DNA of 64,000 bases from positions 1,757,619 through 1,821,618 of the forward strand of contig CP034980.1 in the NCBI GenBank assembly GCA_004026145.2, written 5' to 3'. Source of the stretch: Takifugu bimaculatus. Its lineage: Eukaryota; Chordata; Actinopteri; Tetraodontiformes; Tetraodontidae. Below the pieces are notes generated by a model. That model did no database searches, was not told the DNA's origin, and was given only the letters and a program-made list of their open reading frames with translations. Below, in pieces: positions 22,442 through 34,452 of this stretch. Both the position numbers and the translations under genes were made by a program. Within the stretch, counting starts at the first letter, position 1. Each line of letters begins with the position of its first letter.

Positions 22442-25400
22442 TCCAATGCAATGCTCTCCACTTCCCTACAGCCAAACATTCAGTCGCTGCGTTTATGAAT
22501 ATTGCATGTCATTAATGGATCAAGGACTGAGGAGGTCAGGGAAAGATGCATGTATCTTTTCTATTTTAAAGCCTGTGCATCTCTTTGTCCACGTGAGGAG
22601 TGTTCCAGCAGTGGCTGCCATGAGGGAGGCTCCTGCTGTTTGTTAGTCCCTCACAGGCTGTAATGCTTCACTTGTTCCATTGTTAGTTGCTTCTACTGTA
22701 CCTGCAATTAAATTTCCAAAGCCAGAGAAGCTTAACTAATTATTCCCAGCAAATGCCGCCTCTTTCCAATGCAAATAAGCGCGCAATACGCTCTAATAGT
22801 GCAGGAAGCCATTACATGGGCTTGGTGAATCTCTGCCACTGTCAATCAATACCAAATTGGATTTGCAACATTATGTTATGTCAGCTTTTCCTGCACATTC
22901 ATTTGACTGATAAAACCACAATCAAGCTAATGCAATCCCCTCCTACGGAAGAGTTTAGTCCAGCAAGTTGAAATAAAGCCACTTTTTTCTTTGTTGCCCT
23001 GCTGAACAGTTCTCGCCCGCGACAAGGCCGCGGCCGGACCAACAGCCTGCACGCCCAGGCAGTGATGCGCTCTCTTGTTTCAGATATGAATCACAGCGCT
23101 CAGTTATGTGAATTTTAATGGAAATGGTATCAGTTTTCAGGCACATTTGCATGTTCTCATGTAAGTGTGTGTCAGTGGCAGCAGTGGTGATGGAGTGTAG
23201 CGTTAGCTCGGATCGGTGCTAAATTAAATAAGGGCATCTGTAAGGCCACCAACAGTCACCGACGCCTCGCAGTGTACAGAGCGTTCGATTGTTTGTGGTG
23301 GCTCGTACATAAAGATTGTGACCTGTATTAACATAAACAGCAAATCTTAGATAGGAGCAATGTTCCTAATTTGCCCCATGTAATAATTAACCCTTAGGAT
23401 GCATTACATAAAGGTGGCTCCTATGGGTGCTTGGTTGGAGTTCATTTCACAGTAATAATAACAGAACCAGGAAGGAGCATTAATGAGACACTAAATATGT
23501 AACAGCAGAAGTTTAACCCGTCTTTCCATCTCGGTGCCGCAGAAACAGCACAAAGGTTTCAGCCGCCGAGCTGCCGACACACAGGAGCATTTTTTTGCAG
23601 ACGCTCGTGGAGGAGACCCAGATGCTGTTTAGAATCACGGAGTTCCCCCACCCCCACTCCCCCCGGCAGATGTTGCTTTTTCTGATAACACTTCCATATT
23701 TTGGTAGTGTTCCGAACAGTTACAACAACAACGCCTGAGTTTGTGCACATTTAGCTGGAGAAAGAGAGATAAAGAAGTCAAAGCAAATGAAATGAAACCA
23801 AGCATGCTGCCTGCTTTCATGTGTTATTTTTAAACTCCATTGCTGAGGACATTTCCATCTTCTGCATCACTTTCACGTCACATTTTCTGAACACAGTATT
23901 CCTCTTAGGGTCATTAAAGTTTCACATTATTTCTCCTTCTCCTTCCTGAGATGAAATGTGTCATCCGTGTGATCCAGGCCACTCTGGCAGAAGTCTTTAC
24001 CGCTCGGATCTGTGTCGGGCGAAGCAGCAAATCTGTTTCTATTCCCAGCAATCGAACAGCTCACTCATTTAACACCAGAGCTGATGGTAACTATGGGCAG
24101 CTGAAGTGGTGACCACCAAAGAACAGAAGAAGAACATGACCGATGGGATTTATCAAACCCACGGTGGAAAATTGGCCCAGTCAATGAAAATTCAGAAAAT
24201 TCTTTGATTCGTAAGTGAAAGTCAACCCTGTGTGCAGATCATCCTCTTTTTACATGCTTGTATAGATTATCATCTGGAAGTGACAGAGAAAGAGAGAATT
24301 TGGGGTTTACATTTGCCGTGCTGCTAAAATCGACTTTATCCTGCCACTGTTGCTTAGGAAACAGGATGCAGATAAAACCGTCTGAACATCCAAAACCGCA
24401 CAAAATCAGCCCTAGCAGGCCACACATGCACATCTGTACTAAGACGCCACTGGGTAGAAGAAGGGAGGATCTGTATTCATGTATTTACTGCTCAAAAGAG
24501 TGGTAAAATATGAAAACAATCAGGGCAATTTGAAGGAAGTAAAAGATTTGTTTGGTGTCTGAGGCTCCTCTCTGTCCCCAGGAAGTGTCAGTAAAAACAA
24601 CAGAATAAGCTGGTTCAGCAGGTTTTGGGGCCACATTTTAAATAGTTTTACATAAAAAAAAAATAACACTCACAACATATTTATAACACTACGGTCATTC
24701 TTTCGTAAGGATTTATGTCTCCATGCGGTGGAAACACAGCTGAGCAGCAGATAGTCCAGCTGACCAGCGTGTGCACACCATGCTGACATTTTCAGGCAGA
24801 CCTCCTGTCTCGGCCTTTGCATAAAAGAATGCATTAGTGTGATTAGGGTCGCTTCAGTGGAGATATTGCTCCGTGCGCCATTTGCAATTTCAGATCTGAC
24901 ACGGCCATTTATGATATAAGACTGTCTCCTATTAGACTGGATGGATTGAAAGAATGAAACCACAGAGTGGCTTGGCCAGCGACTCCTGGGATGACCTTCA
25001 GGCTGACGTGCAAATCAGTTTGAAGAGCGCAAGGTTGGACCCAGATTACAGGCAACAAGTGATTACTGACTGTGATCACTGCGGTGGAAGCTCGTCCCTT
25101 AAATACATCTTCCTCTCATTCACCTCTCGTCATCGCTCAGCACATGATTACCAGTATCAAGAATCAGGTGGGAGAAAATGAAAATCTCTCTGTTTTCAGC
25201 AGCAGCCCCACATACAACTACCCCTGCTGGTTATTATTCATGTGAGTGTAATATGCTATGAATAAAGGCATGCTAAATGTACATGCAAGCATGATGGGGA
25301 TTTTGTAATTCATTAGAAGTGAGCCCGATTTATCACAGAAGCTGAGACTGACTTCATGAAGGTAAATTGTGCTGCTGGAAGTAGAATCTGGCCATCGGAA

Positions 25401-27002
25401 CAGCCATCTCATTGGTGAATTCACATTTATTTTTACCTTGTGAATAAAATCCACCATGTTTATGCGCCAAATTGGGATTCACAGTCAGACAGCAGATGGG
25501 TTTTGTCCGCCAGATCCCCGCTGCAAAAACCACATCACAGATTCAGCTGCAGCAGACGGCAGGTGATCACGGTTATGGGATGTACAATATGATTACACAG
25601 TAAACAAACCTGGTGCTTTTATTCAGTTAGGAGGTTGTGCATATAAAAAAGCTAAAGAATTAAAAAGGGCCGGTCAGACCTGTGCTCTTCCAACACAGCT
25701 GTGATTATAGCTCATTATTTCTGTCTCGTGACTACTTCCTGCTTGGGTTCTGTCATCCACGTTGCCTCCTCTGGTTCCAGCGCGGAGGCCCTCTCACACC
25801 AGAGGAGGTCTAAACCTATTCAATAGGATCTAATAGTGGTAGATGTCTTATACTTACTCAAAACAAGGAAATAAAAGGTGATCGCAACAGCTTCAGCAGA
25901 GTTGAATTGCTGAGCACTATTACTATGCTACTGAGGGATTAAGGATGCTCCTAGTGAGACACAAACGCTCACCCCTGCACAGCTTGGCCATTTTGGCTCC
26001 CGGGCTTGTGGGGACAAAGACCTGCAGCCCTGGAAGCTCCACTTTTCTCTCACATCCATGGATAAAGGTTAGCGCTGCTTGCATGCTTAATGAATGAGAT
26101 AATTAAAACCCATACCCATCACTGGTGGGCTGGCTCGCCTTATTTCACTTCTCCCACTTTTGATGTGAAGGCAGCAGAAAAAGAGAAAAACAGCCCTGGA
26201 GGAAGGTGGATCTCAGGGGAGCTCAGTGGGTGCTGAGTTCTTCTGAATGCGAGAGCGCGAGCGCTCCCTCCTTGTGCAAATCTTTGAGTTGTTGATCGTG
26301 ACGCCTTTTGCATAATGATCTGGGTTTATTTCTCCAGATTCTGACAGCCCAACTAACTATTACGTGCGCGAGTGTGTGTTTTCCCCTGCACTCTTTATGC
26401 CATCGCTTTTGGTCCAACATATTGTGTCCTCTGCCGTTAGTGACTTTCAGGGATAAACTGGACTCACAGCTGCGTTTTTTTACAGGGTCACATTCAGTGT
26501 CAGCTTCATTTAGAGGGTTCTGTGTTGCAGAGCAGATGAGGAAAAACCAGCTTCAGCATAATGTTTATTACGTAACATACACGGCATCTATTTCAGCTGG
26601 CTAAATCGGAGCCTTAGGCTTGTTTTCACTTGCTTGACTGTATGATGTGAGTTTTAGCATCTATCACAAGAAAATATGCCAAATTATTCAATCTTACAGG
26701 CAACAGGAACAGGTTGAATGCCCTCATGCGCATGCATTTGCAGTATAAAGTGGCGTAATGCTGAAATAATGTGTTCATATTTACTGCTGAATGGCCTCTG
26801 TTATTACCTGGTTGTTAGTGCCACAAAGCTAGTAAATAATAGACTTTGTTGCCTCTTGTTGCTGCAGATTGTTTTGTAAGAAAAATGAACCTGCATTCCA
26901 ATAAAGACTTTACTCTCAGGTGATAACTTTTTGGACATCTGCAGTAATTGGCTGTGGGATTTTTCCAGAGCTCCATGGAAAAGCCAACAGACTTTAAAAC
27001 CT

Positions 27003-27027
27003 GTTTTGTTTTGTTTTGTTTTGTTTT
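27003..27027. repeat. (GTTTT)5 microsatellite
   Basis: Five perfect GTTTT units. On the minus strand this is AAAAC, as in some retroposon tails, but no retroposon body was recognised. Confidence 0.95.
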
Positions 27028-28147
27028 CATTATTATTTCTTACATGGATTCTATCTGCAAGCCTCTTTGTTAAAACCAGATGACACAACTGAAATCTGTG
27101 TGATTAAATATGTGACTAGGTGCATTAATTCTCCACCCTCAGTCTTAATAAAGTCTAAAATAAAAATAAAAACTCTAAACTATATTATGAGATGCACATG
27201 CGTGTAATCCACAAACTAATGAAATCTGTTTACTCATTTAACCTCAGTAGTTAGTTAATTTTTAACAGGTGCCAACTCATTATCTGCTCCTCTAATCTAA
27301 TCAGCCCTGAAAGCCAATCACATAATAAACAGGCTCATTTAAGTTTGTGCTCTCAATATGAAAGCAGAGTGAGGCGGAAGCAAATCAATATCCGAGCTTT
27401 TACGTGCCAATCGGTGCAATCACAGCCAACACCTCCCCCGTGAGTTCCCGTGGTCCACACGGGGTCCAACGGGGCCTCGCTGTCTGTACGGCAGCGTAGT
27501 TTATTGATGCCTCTGTAGGTTTTATTCATGGATATAGATCTGTCCTGTGCAACAGTCTTCAGTGGTTCTGTTCTCTTTGGCTGTGAACAGCAGAGTAAAC
27601 AAGGCCAAATCCACCTGAATCCAACACAACACTCTCAAATTTACGGAACGTAGAATTAGCAGGAGAATCCCAAAATATTTGTAAACTGCATAGTGAAATA
27701 ACCTCGTTATCTGTCTCACAGTAGATACACACCCAAGAGGGAGAATATCAACCCCCCCTTAGGGAAATCAAGGCATCTATAAGGGCCCCCGGGTACCAGG
27801 CTGCAGGAAGTCCTGCGTCCTGCAACACTTTAAATTGAAATTAAACACCTCATGATTCCCACCCTGGGGGGGTAATAACACAGAGAGCTGTGATTGTGAG
27901 ACAGAACTCCCCAGCTTTGGTTGCTAACCCTGGACTTGAACATTGTATCAATATCGATGAGGAAGCCTCCCCCGGTGGAGTTCCTATCCTCCACACTGAC
28001 TGTGTCCCTTTTCTAATAAATCCGTTTGATTTGTGAACAAGTTTGACTGAGTCTCTTTTGTTGTTTCTATCATTTCTCTCTTATGCCAGTTTTTCCCTTC
28101 TACATCTGTTTTTGTCTCTAATTCTCCTTCAAGTCGGCATTTGGCAT

Positions 28148-28161
28148 GGGGGGGGGGGGGG
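28148..28161. repeat. poly-G tract (G14)
   Basis: A pure guanine homopolymer, one of several long G or C runs in the window. Confidence 0.95.
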
Positions 28162-29503
28162 CTGCCATTGTTGAACTGGCCTATTGTGCCTGTTAATCTA
28201 GCGGGAACATTTGTTTCTGCAAAGGTTTCCATCAAACTTGCTGGTGGTGCAGCAGGAAGTGTGTTCAGTCGAATAAATAAATTATTAAACGGCTGTTGTT
28301 ACTTTCTTGTTGCGGTTGTTGTTTTGTTCGGAGACTAAAGTTGAGCCTGCATGTGCAGAGATAAGATGAACGGCTGAAACTTTGGTGTTTTCTGAGTTTT
28401 CTGCTCCACAGGAGCCGACCAAACAAACGAGAAATGCTTCGTTTTAATATATTCTGGCTGCATTAATTTGACGGGTTTTTTTTTGTTTGTTTGTTTCATT
28501 ATTGTTCTCTTTCATTAGCAATCCAAACATAATTCCAGACTCCTGAAAAGTTATAATACTAGGTTAACATGCTCCTGGTACATACTTATCTACTTCCTTA
28601 CTTTATGAACTTTGAAAGTAAACCTGCCAGCCCGTCTGTCCCTGGCAGCAGGTCACAATAAAAAAAAACAAACACCATATGGCAGAAAGTAGATGCTGTT
28701 GTAAAAATAACGTTGTTATACACAACTTAATTAAAGGTGTGAAAATACAGCTTTGACAGCTTTACAACCATTCAACAGAGGGCCATTAAAGATGTCGCTT
28801 AATGTGGGAAAGGTCCAACTATTCTAGAAGGTAAATGCGTTCATAGTTGTGACGTCAGTCAGAGTTGTGTAACCACCGCGAGCAAAAACACATTTGGAAT
28901 CAAAGGTTAAAGTGATTTGTTTTCTTATAGGTTTGTTTTAGATATTTTACAGGCAGAGCAGATTTGCCCGTCTCCAGTGACAACACGATAAAACCATCAA
29001 TAACAACATCCAAATTAGGCCCCATAACTAGTGATACTTCAAACAGAGCTGTGATCATTTATTCTGTTACAGGTCATCATTAGCTTTTCAGTCTAATGCT
29101 CAACATGATGAGCAGAATCAGTTCTGTGTAAATAGATACACAAATGAACTTGCTGGAGCACTGTTAGGTCAACGTAAACAACCCTGTACTGTAATACTCA
29201 GTGTAATAACAGGCCTCTGCTGCATAATGTGGACGTTGGTTTTATAATGTGTCGATAGGTTAAACTGTTGTTGATCGTGTCTATTGTCACAAAGACTGCG
29301 CTTTCATAATAAGTCACCTGCACACATGAGCTAAAGCACAGGTTCTATATTTAAATCCATCTTTGCTTTCATCATAGGGGTGTCACATTCTTACCATGTA
29401 TTTTTATACCCATATAGTTATACTTACGTGTCATTTCCCTAGACGCGTTCCTGTTTCACTCCAGATGAACAAAACATGTCTTAATTACTCAGAATTAATG
29501 TGC

Positions 29504-29543
29504 GTGTGTGTGTGTGTGTGTGTGTGTGCTTGTGTGTGTGTGT
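29504..29543. repeat. (GT)n microsatellite
   Basis: About 40 bases of GT repeats with one interruption (gctt). Confidence 0.95.
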
Positions 29544-30411
29544 TTTGATGATGCTTTGCACAATGAGGCAGATTTGTCAGCAGCAAGTAAAGCCGTCACC
29601 TGCCATCAGGTTAGCATATTTGTGTTCCACTAATCGGACTCTTTAAAACACCCTGGAAGCTGAAATTAGAGATGAGATTGGTGGAACGGTGATTAGGCGA
29701 GAGTGGGGCCATTTCTCATCCTGCCAACCCTCCTTGTAGCACCGGTGTGACTAACAGCAGGCCCGAATGTCTTTTTTCAGTAAATGGGAGTTTAATATGT
29801 TGCACCATGGAGATGGGGCGCGGCTTTTGCGTCCCCTGCTGTTCCTTTCATCAGCGCCTCGGCTTCACGGAAGGCTCCGCGCGAAGCCGCTCGGTGTCAG
29901 GAGTCTGAGCGGGCACAAACTTCACTCTTCAGGAAGGGTCTCCTGGCTCCATCACCGCTGTAAACACAACAACAAAGGAACTGCACTGCACATCATATTT
30001 GCGGCGCATCTATAAAGCATCCAAACTGACAGCGAATTCTAATTTTAGAATTTTAAGATTTATTTCCTTTCTCATGTACTCCTGCATCTGGTGACACAGT
30101 TTTACGAAGATCATTAACATCTGACTACATAAAAAAAAAAAACCTTGGCTAGGTGAGATTCTTTAAATTCACTCAAAACCTTGTTTTAATGTTCATTTTT
30201 ATTGGTTTGTCAATTTAGATTTAAAAGTAGATGAAGTATTTTAATGAGCTGAAGCTTTTTTTTCCCTTTATGAAAGCACAACTGAGACACAGTATAATGA
30301 ATCCAGGTTTAATTAAGTTCAAACAGACTCAAAGTTGGGAACATCTGCCCTTTTTAGAGTCAGTACAACATGTACTTCAGCATGCAGAATGTCACAGTTT
30401 CATTTTCAACA

Positions 30412-30429
30412 CTGTTGTCATGACAACAG
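30412..30429. other. 18-bp perfect palindrome
   Basis: CTGTTGTCA is followed directly by its reverse complement TGACAACAG with no spacer. Function unknown; a dimeric transcription-factor site is one possibility. Confidence 0.9.
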
Positions 30430-30541
30430 GTTCATCAGCTTGCTTAATGATCACAAACAATGAGTTCACATCAACCAACACGCTATTAATTAATCAAAAC
30501 AAAAATGGGAGGAACAATTTGCATTGCATTCTACTAGTAAA

Positions 30542-30631
30542 GTGAGGACAATTTGGCTGGTCCTCACTACTTCAAAGGAGTGTTTGAGGGTCAAGATTGG
30601 GTTTTAATCTTGAGGTTAGAGTTGGGTTTAT
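30542..30631. repeat. degraded fish interspersed repeat with GAGGAC/GTCCTC ends
   Basis: It begins gtgaggacaatttggctgg and continues tcctcactacttcaaagg and a T/G-rich ttgagggtcaagattggg part. I recognise this as a dispersed repeat of fish introns and intergenic DNA, often found beside GT microsatellites. A related sequence follows the (GT)14 run at 44941. The family name is unknown to me. Confidence 0.6.
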
Positions 30632-32572
30632 GCAAATTCTGCAGATCTGCTGCAAATGCATGAAGACAAAAACAGAGAAAAGGACAGAGAGCAGTGTGTA
30701 CGGCAATAATCCTAAACTACAAGGAAGTTTAACATCGACACATTAGCAGTCGGCACTGAGTGTTTACATTTATTTTGCTTTACATGATTCATTTAGAATA
30801 AATTAGTCTTTGATTTACTCAAATTCTTGTTTTTTTTGCTGAGATGTGAGTAAAGAGACGGCTGATTACAGGCTGTTTGGGGGCTGATTACAGGCGTAAA
30901 ACATGTTTGAGATCAAAACTACACAACGGTTTATAGGAACAACGTGACAGCTTTGCAAGAACAAACGTCACAATAACCTGTGTATTATGTAAGTGTGAGG
31001 AGGCTGCAGCTCACAGCCACTTCCTGCTTTAGCTCTGGAAGAGATTGATTATTTTCCAATGCAAACATTATTCTCTCCATAGCATGAACACAGGGCCTGG
31101 CATTGAAAACATAGTGTGTTTGATGACACTTTTAATATGGGAAATAAAAAAATTCTGTTCCCTCTCACAGGACGAATGTGTGTTGATCGTCATTGTCGAA
31201 ATTGACCAAACATTTTTGACCCACGACTGTGATAAAATGAAACTTTAAAGGAACGGCGGCGTCATTATCAGCGAGTTCAACAAAGCCTCTTAGTTCAGAT
31301 TAAATTCAACACATATCAGATGAGGCCGCGATGCTTTCTTTGAAGTGGATGATGAAACGATTTTTAAAGCGTTTTCTTTGATGGATTATATTATGATAAT
31401 TACAGATGTCAGCGTTGATCATGAATACGCACACATTTTAATTGTAACGCTCAGTCCAGAGGGCATATACACTGTCGATGTGTCTCGTCTCATTAGAGTC
31501 TATATGTTTTTGATCTGCAGTCCTATGAACTGAGTGTCATTTGTGGAGAATAGGAGGAACCAAGCGAGACCCGATTGTCATTCCATTTATTGGCTGCTTT
31601 CTTCTATGAAGTCCTGATGCGTTTCCGCTGCTCCTGATGGGACTGGTCGCCGGTTTGTGTCGGGAGCTTAAAAGACAAATCCGGTGTGTTTTGATGATAT
31701 TCTTCCGGCCGTGTGGGGTTGTTAACATTGGTCCAAAAGCCGCCGCTTTCTCAGCCCTCGCCGAGGTTTGTGTCAGCCGTTGATTAGCAGCATATTTGGG
31801 ATATTTTTGCATACTCTTGGAATATCGCTACCAAAACCAATCCCATAAAAAGTTATGTCCCGCAGAGGGCCATTTATTTAGCCAAGGCCGCAGTAGTTTA
31901 GCGAGATGGCTTTCATTTCACGGTTCATACTCTCAACGTGATTAATAAATAAAGTGCTGCTGAAGAGAGGAAAAACCGTCATTCACTCCTGTCCTCAGCA
32001 TGGCAGGACGGGACCTCCTCAGGCTTCAGCAGTTGTCAGTTATCCGTGCACAGAAAAAAATCTGCATATTCAAATCTGGTTGACAAATCCACATCAGCTG
32101 TGTATGTTCAGCACTACCAGAAAAACACTAAAGATGTGACTTTGGTTGCAAACCCGTGCTGCTCCCAGTGTCACCCCAGGCTACATTTATGGTCACTGCC
32201 TTTGTTTATTCAAACCCAGTTTTAAATGAATCGGCTAGTATAACATTTATAATGGAAATGATGTTAAAATGCGTGCTGAAACTTAAGAATATAAATCAAA
32301 AATTTTGATATTAAAGAACAAATCAAAGATGAGTAGAACTATTCACTATAATTATTCAATGTGGCGACTGTACATAAAGGCGGCTGCATATGTTCCTCAA
32401 GCTAATAGCTGCAAACATTCTGAATGAGTTTAACTTCTTCAGCTGCGGAATATTCCAGGATGATACTGACAGTGGGGGGTTCCCACTCCTGGTTCATGCT
32501 CCCATGGCTGGATTATCTACAGACCTGCAATTCAGGGATACGGTGACTTGAAACTGGCCTCAGATGCAAATG

Positions 32573-32679
32573 CTGGTGTGAATGGTTGGTTGTGTCCATA
32601 CAGGATGTTGACCTGCGTAAAGCTGGTGACGTGTCCAGGGTGTCCCTCACCTCTCACCCAAAACCTGAGATGGGCTCCA
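32573..32679 (+). repeat. degraded fish interspersed repeat (LINE 3'-end type)
   Basis: gtgtgaatggttggttgtg, ctggtgacgtgtccagggtg and cacctctcacccaaaacc occur in order, ending gagatgggctcc. This order matches a repeat I recall as very common in fish, thought to belong to LINE 3' ends. Only the distal half is present. The copy at 40666-40890 is the other half in inverse orientation. Confidence 0.6.
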
Positions 32680-34363
32680 AAAAGTATTCAAATACTCCCT
32701 CGCATTTATCACAAGGATTCAGACTTCTTGTTTTTGAAATAGCCTTCAAACTAATCACATAACAACATTTTCTTTACTCTGAATAAATAAGTAAATAAAA
32801 ATAAAAATCATGTATTCAGAGAGACGCTTCAGGCTTCTGTAAGTGTTGGTACTGCCTGAACAAATGCGAAGCTTCTATGATAATTCTGAATTTCCTACAT
32901 GTTGCACCTCTGGCAAAATGGAGTGTTTATCAACAGCAACATACAGAGTTCTTCTGAAGACCCTGGATGCTCCTGACGGGAATGTATGCATGATTAATAC
33001 CGTGGGGACTGAACGCTCGCCATGGAACCAGTGTCGGCCGTGACTCACACAGCCTCCGGCAGGTGGGACAATGTTCCTCTTCGTGTTTCTGAGGGTTACG
33101 CCGAAACATCGCCTCCTTTTAATCTCCCATCTTACCAACACAGAAACCAGCACAAACAGGTTAAATGCACTGTGAGCGGCGGGAGCTGAACACAATCCAT
33201 GGGTTCAGGGGCTTTGTGTAAATGTCAGCAAGCCTCCTGGCACCCCCCAGGCAGACGCACTGAAAAAGGTTCTGAAACACGGCCGGCCGCCCGGCTCTTA
33301 TAATTAATTGTGCCGATTAGATTTCGTCGGGCCTTGAGAGTGCGCACACTTGCGTATGTAACACCTCAGGAGGAAACGCCTCATGATGCAGACGGAAGGT
33401 CATGCAGAGCTGAAGCTAACGTCTGAAGATCAATTGCCGACATGTTTTTGGGTTTGTTTTATGACGAACATTCTCAGGAAATTAGAAATATGACAATTTA
33501 TAAAGGAAATTCCTCCTTTTTCTACACCGTCATTGGTAAATAGGCAGCTCCATGTGCCCCCAAAACCAAACAGCTGGTGGAATCCTGCGGCACAAACACC
33601 CCAGGAACAGATCACTCTCATGACTCTCATCACCGTGATGACCCCAACAATAAAGTGGATTTAACTGATAACACCCGAGCACTTCCCAGAGAGGCCCAGA
33701 GCCGATGATACCTGCTTTAGAGGTGCGGGTCCCCTGAGGGGCAGAGGATACGTTTCATACCCTAAAGCCTGTTTTTGGGGATCAGTTGTGAAGCCTGAGT
33801 GATAAAAGTCTGCGCATCCCAATAAAAAGAGTGATTCCAGCAATAATGGTATCACTGTCAGAGTCTTAACACTCCACAGCCATGAGGACCAGTTTAGTCC
33901 ACTGCAGTATAGGGTAATAAACATCTTTTTCTACAGTGTGTTGTGTAAACAGATGTGAGGGTCTCCTCAGTTGTGGATTTACAGGAAAAATATGTGAACA
34001 ACTCTGTTGTTGAGAACACTTTTTTCCTCTTAGTATGTTACTTAAATATTCAAATTTGTGTCTTGGGAGGAGCATTTTCTTCTCACCCTGCCTGCACTCA
34101 TTGAAACACAGGTGATTTTAATCACACAAAGAACTTTGCGCTTTTCTTACTGAGTTCTGCAGACTGAAGAATCCATCTTCATCATTGATCCAGACATGTC
34201 TCATCTATCTAAACAGTTCACATGAAAGCAGGGCTGGCCAGTCTGGTATCTGGACTCAAGTGCCCCGACCCCTTCACTGATAACCTGAGTCAGACCTGCA
34301 TATGCAAGATAGGCTTTGTTTCCAGATCAGTGATGTTAATGTTATTGAGCAGGCATAGGAGTC

Positions 34364-34371
34364 TGTGTGTG

Positions 34372-34430
<59 letters not shown>

Positions 34431-34452
34431 TGTGAGTGAGTGAGAGAGAGAG
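34364..34452. repeat. compound (GT)n(GA)n microsatellite
   Basis: A long GT array (pure from 34373 to about 34428) passes through GAGT units into a GA run. Total about 90 bases. Confidence 0.96.

Larger units (their letters stand above)
17111..30541. other. upstream flank of gria3, 17-30.5 kb: no gene seen
   Basis: Non-coding as far as I can tell. It holds microsatellites at 18158, 19809, 21732 and 29504, homopolymers at 22431 and 28148, a (GTTTT)5 run at 27003, and a hairpin with CRE-like octamers at 17870-17910. There is also a TTAA-CCCT palindromic motif at 18702, a motif-rich stretch at 22690-22975, and an 18-bp perfect palindrome at 30412-30429. The longest open frame is minus 17191-17706, 171 codons. 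It has no recognised domain and covers ordinary A/T-rich DNA. Confidence 0.6.
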
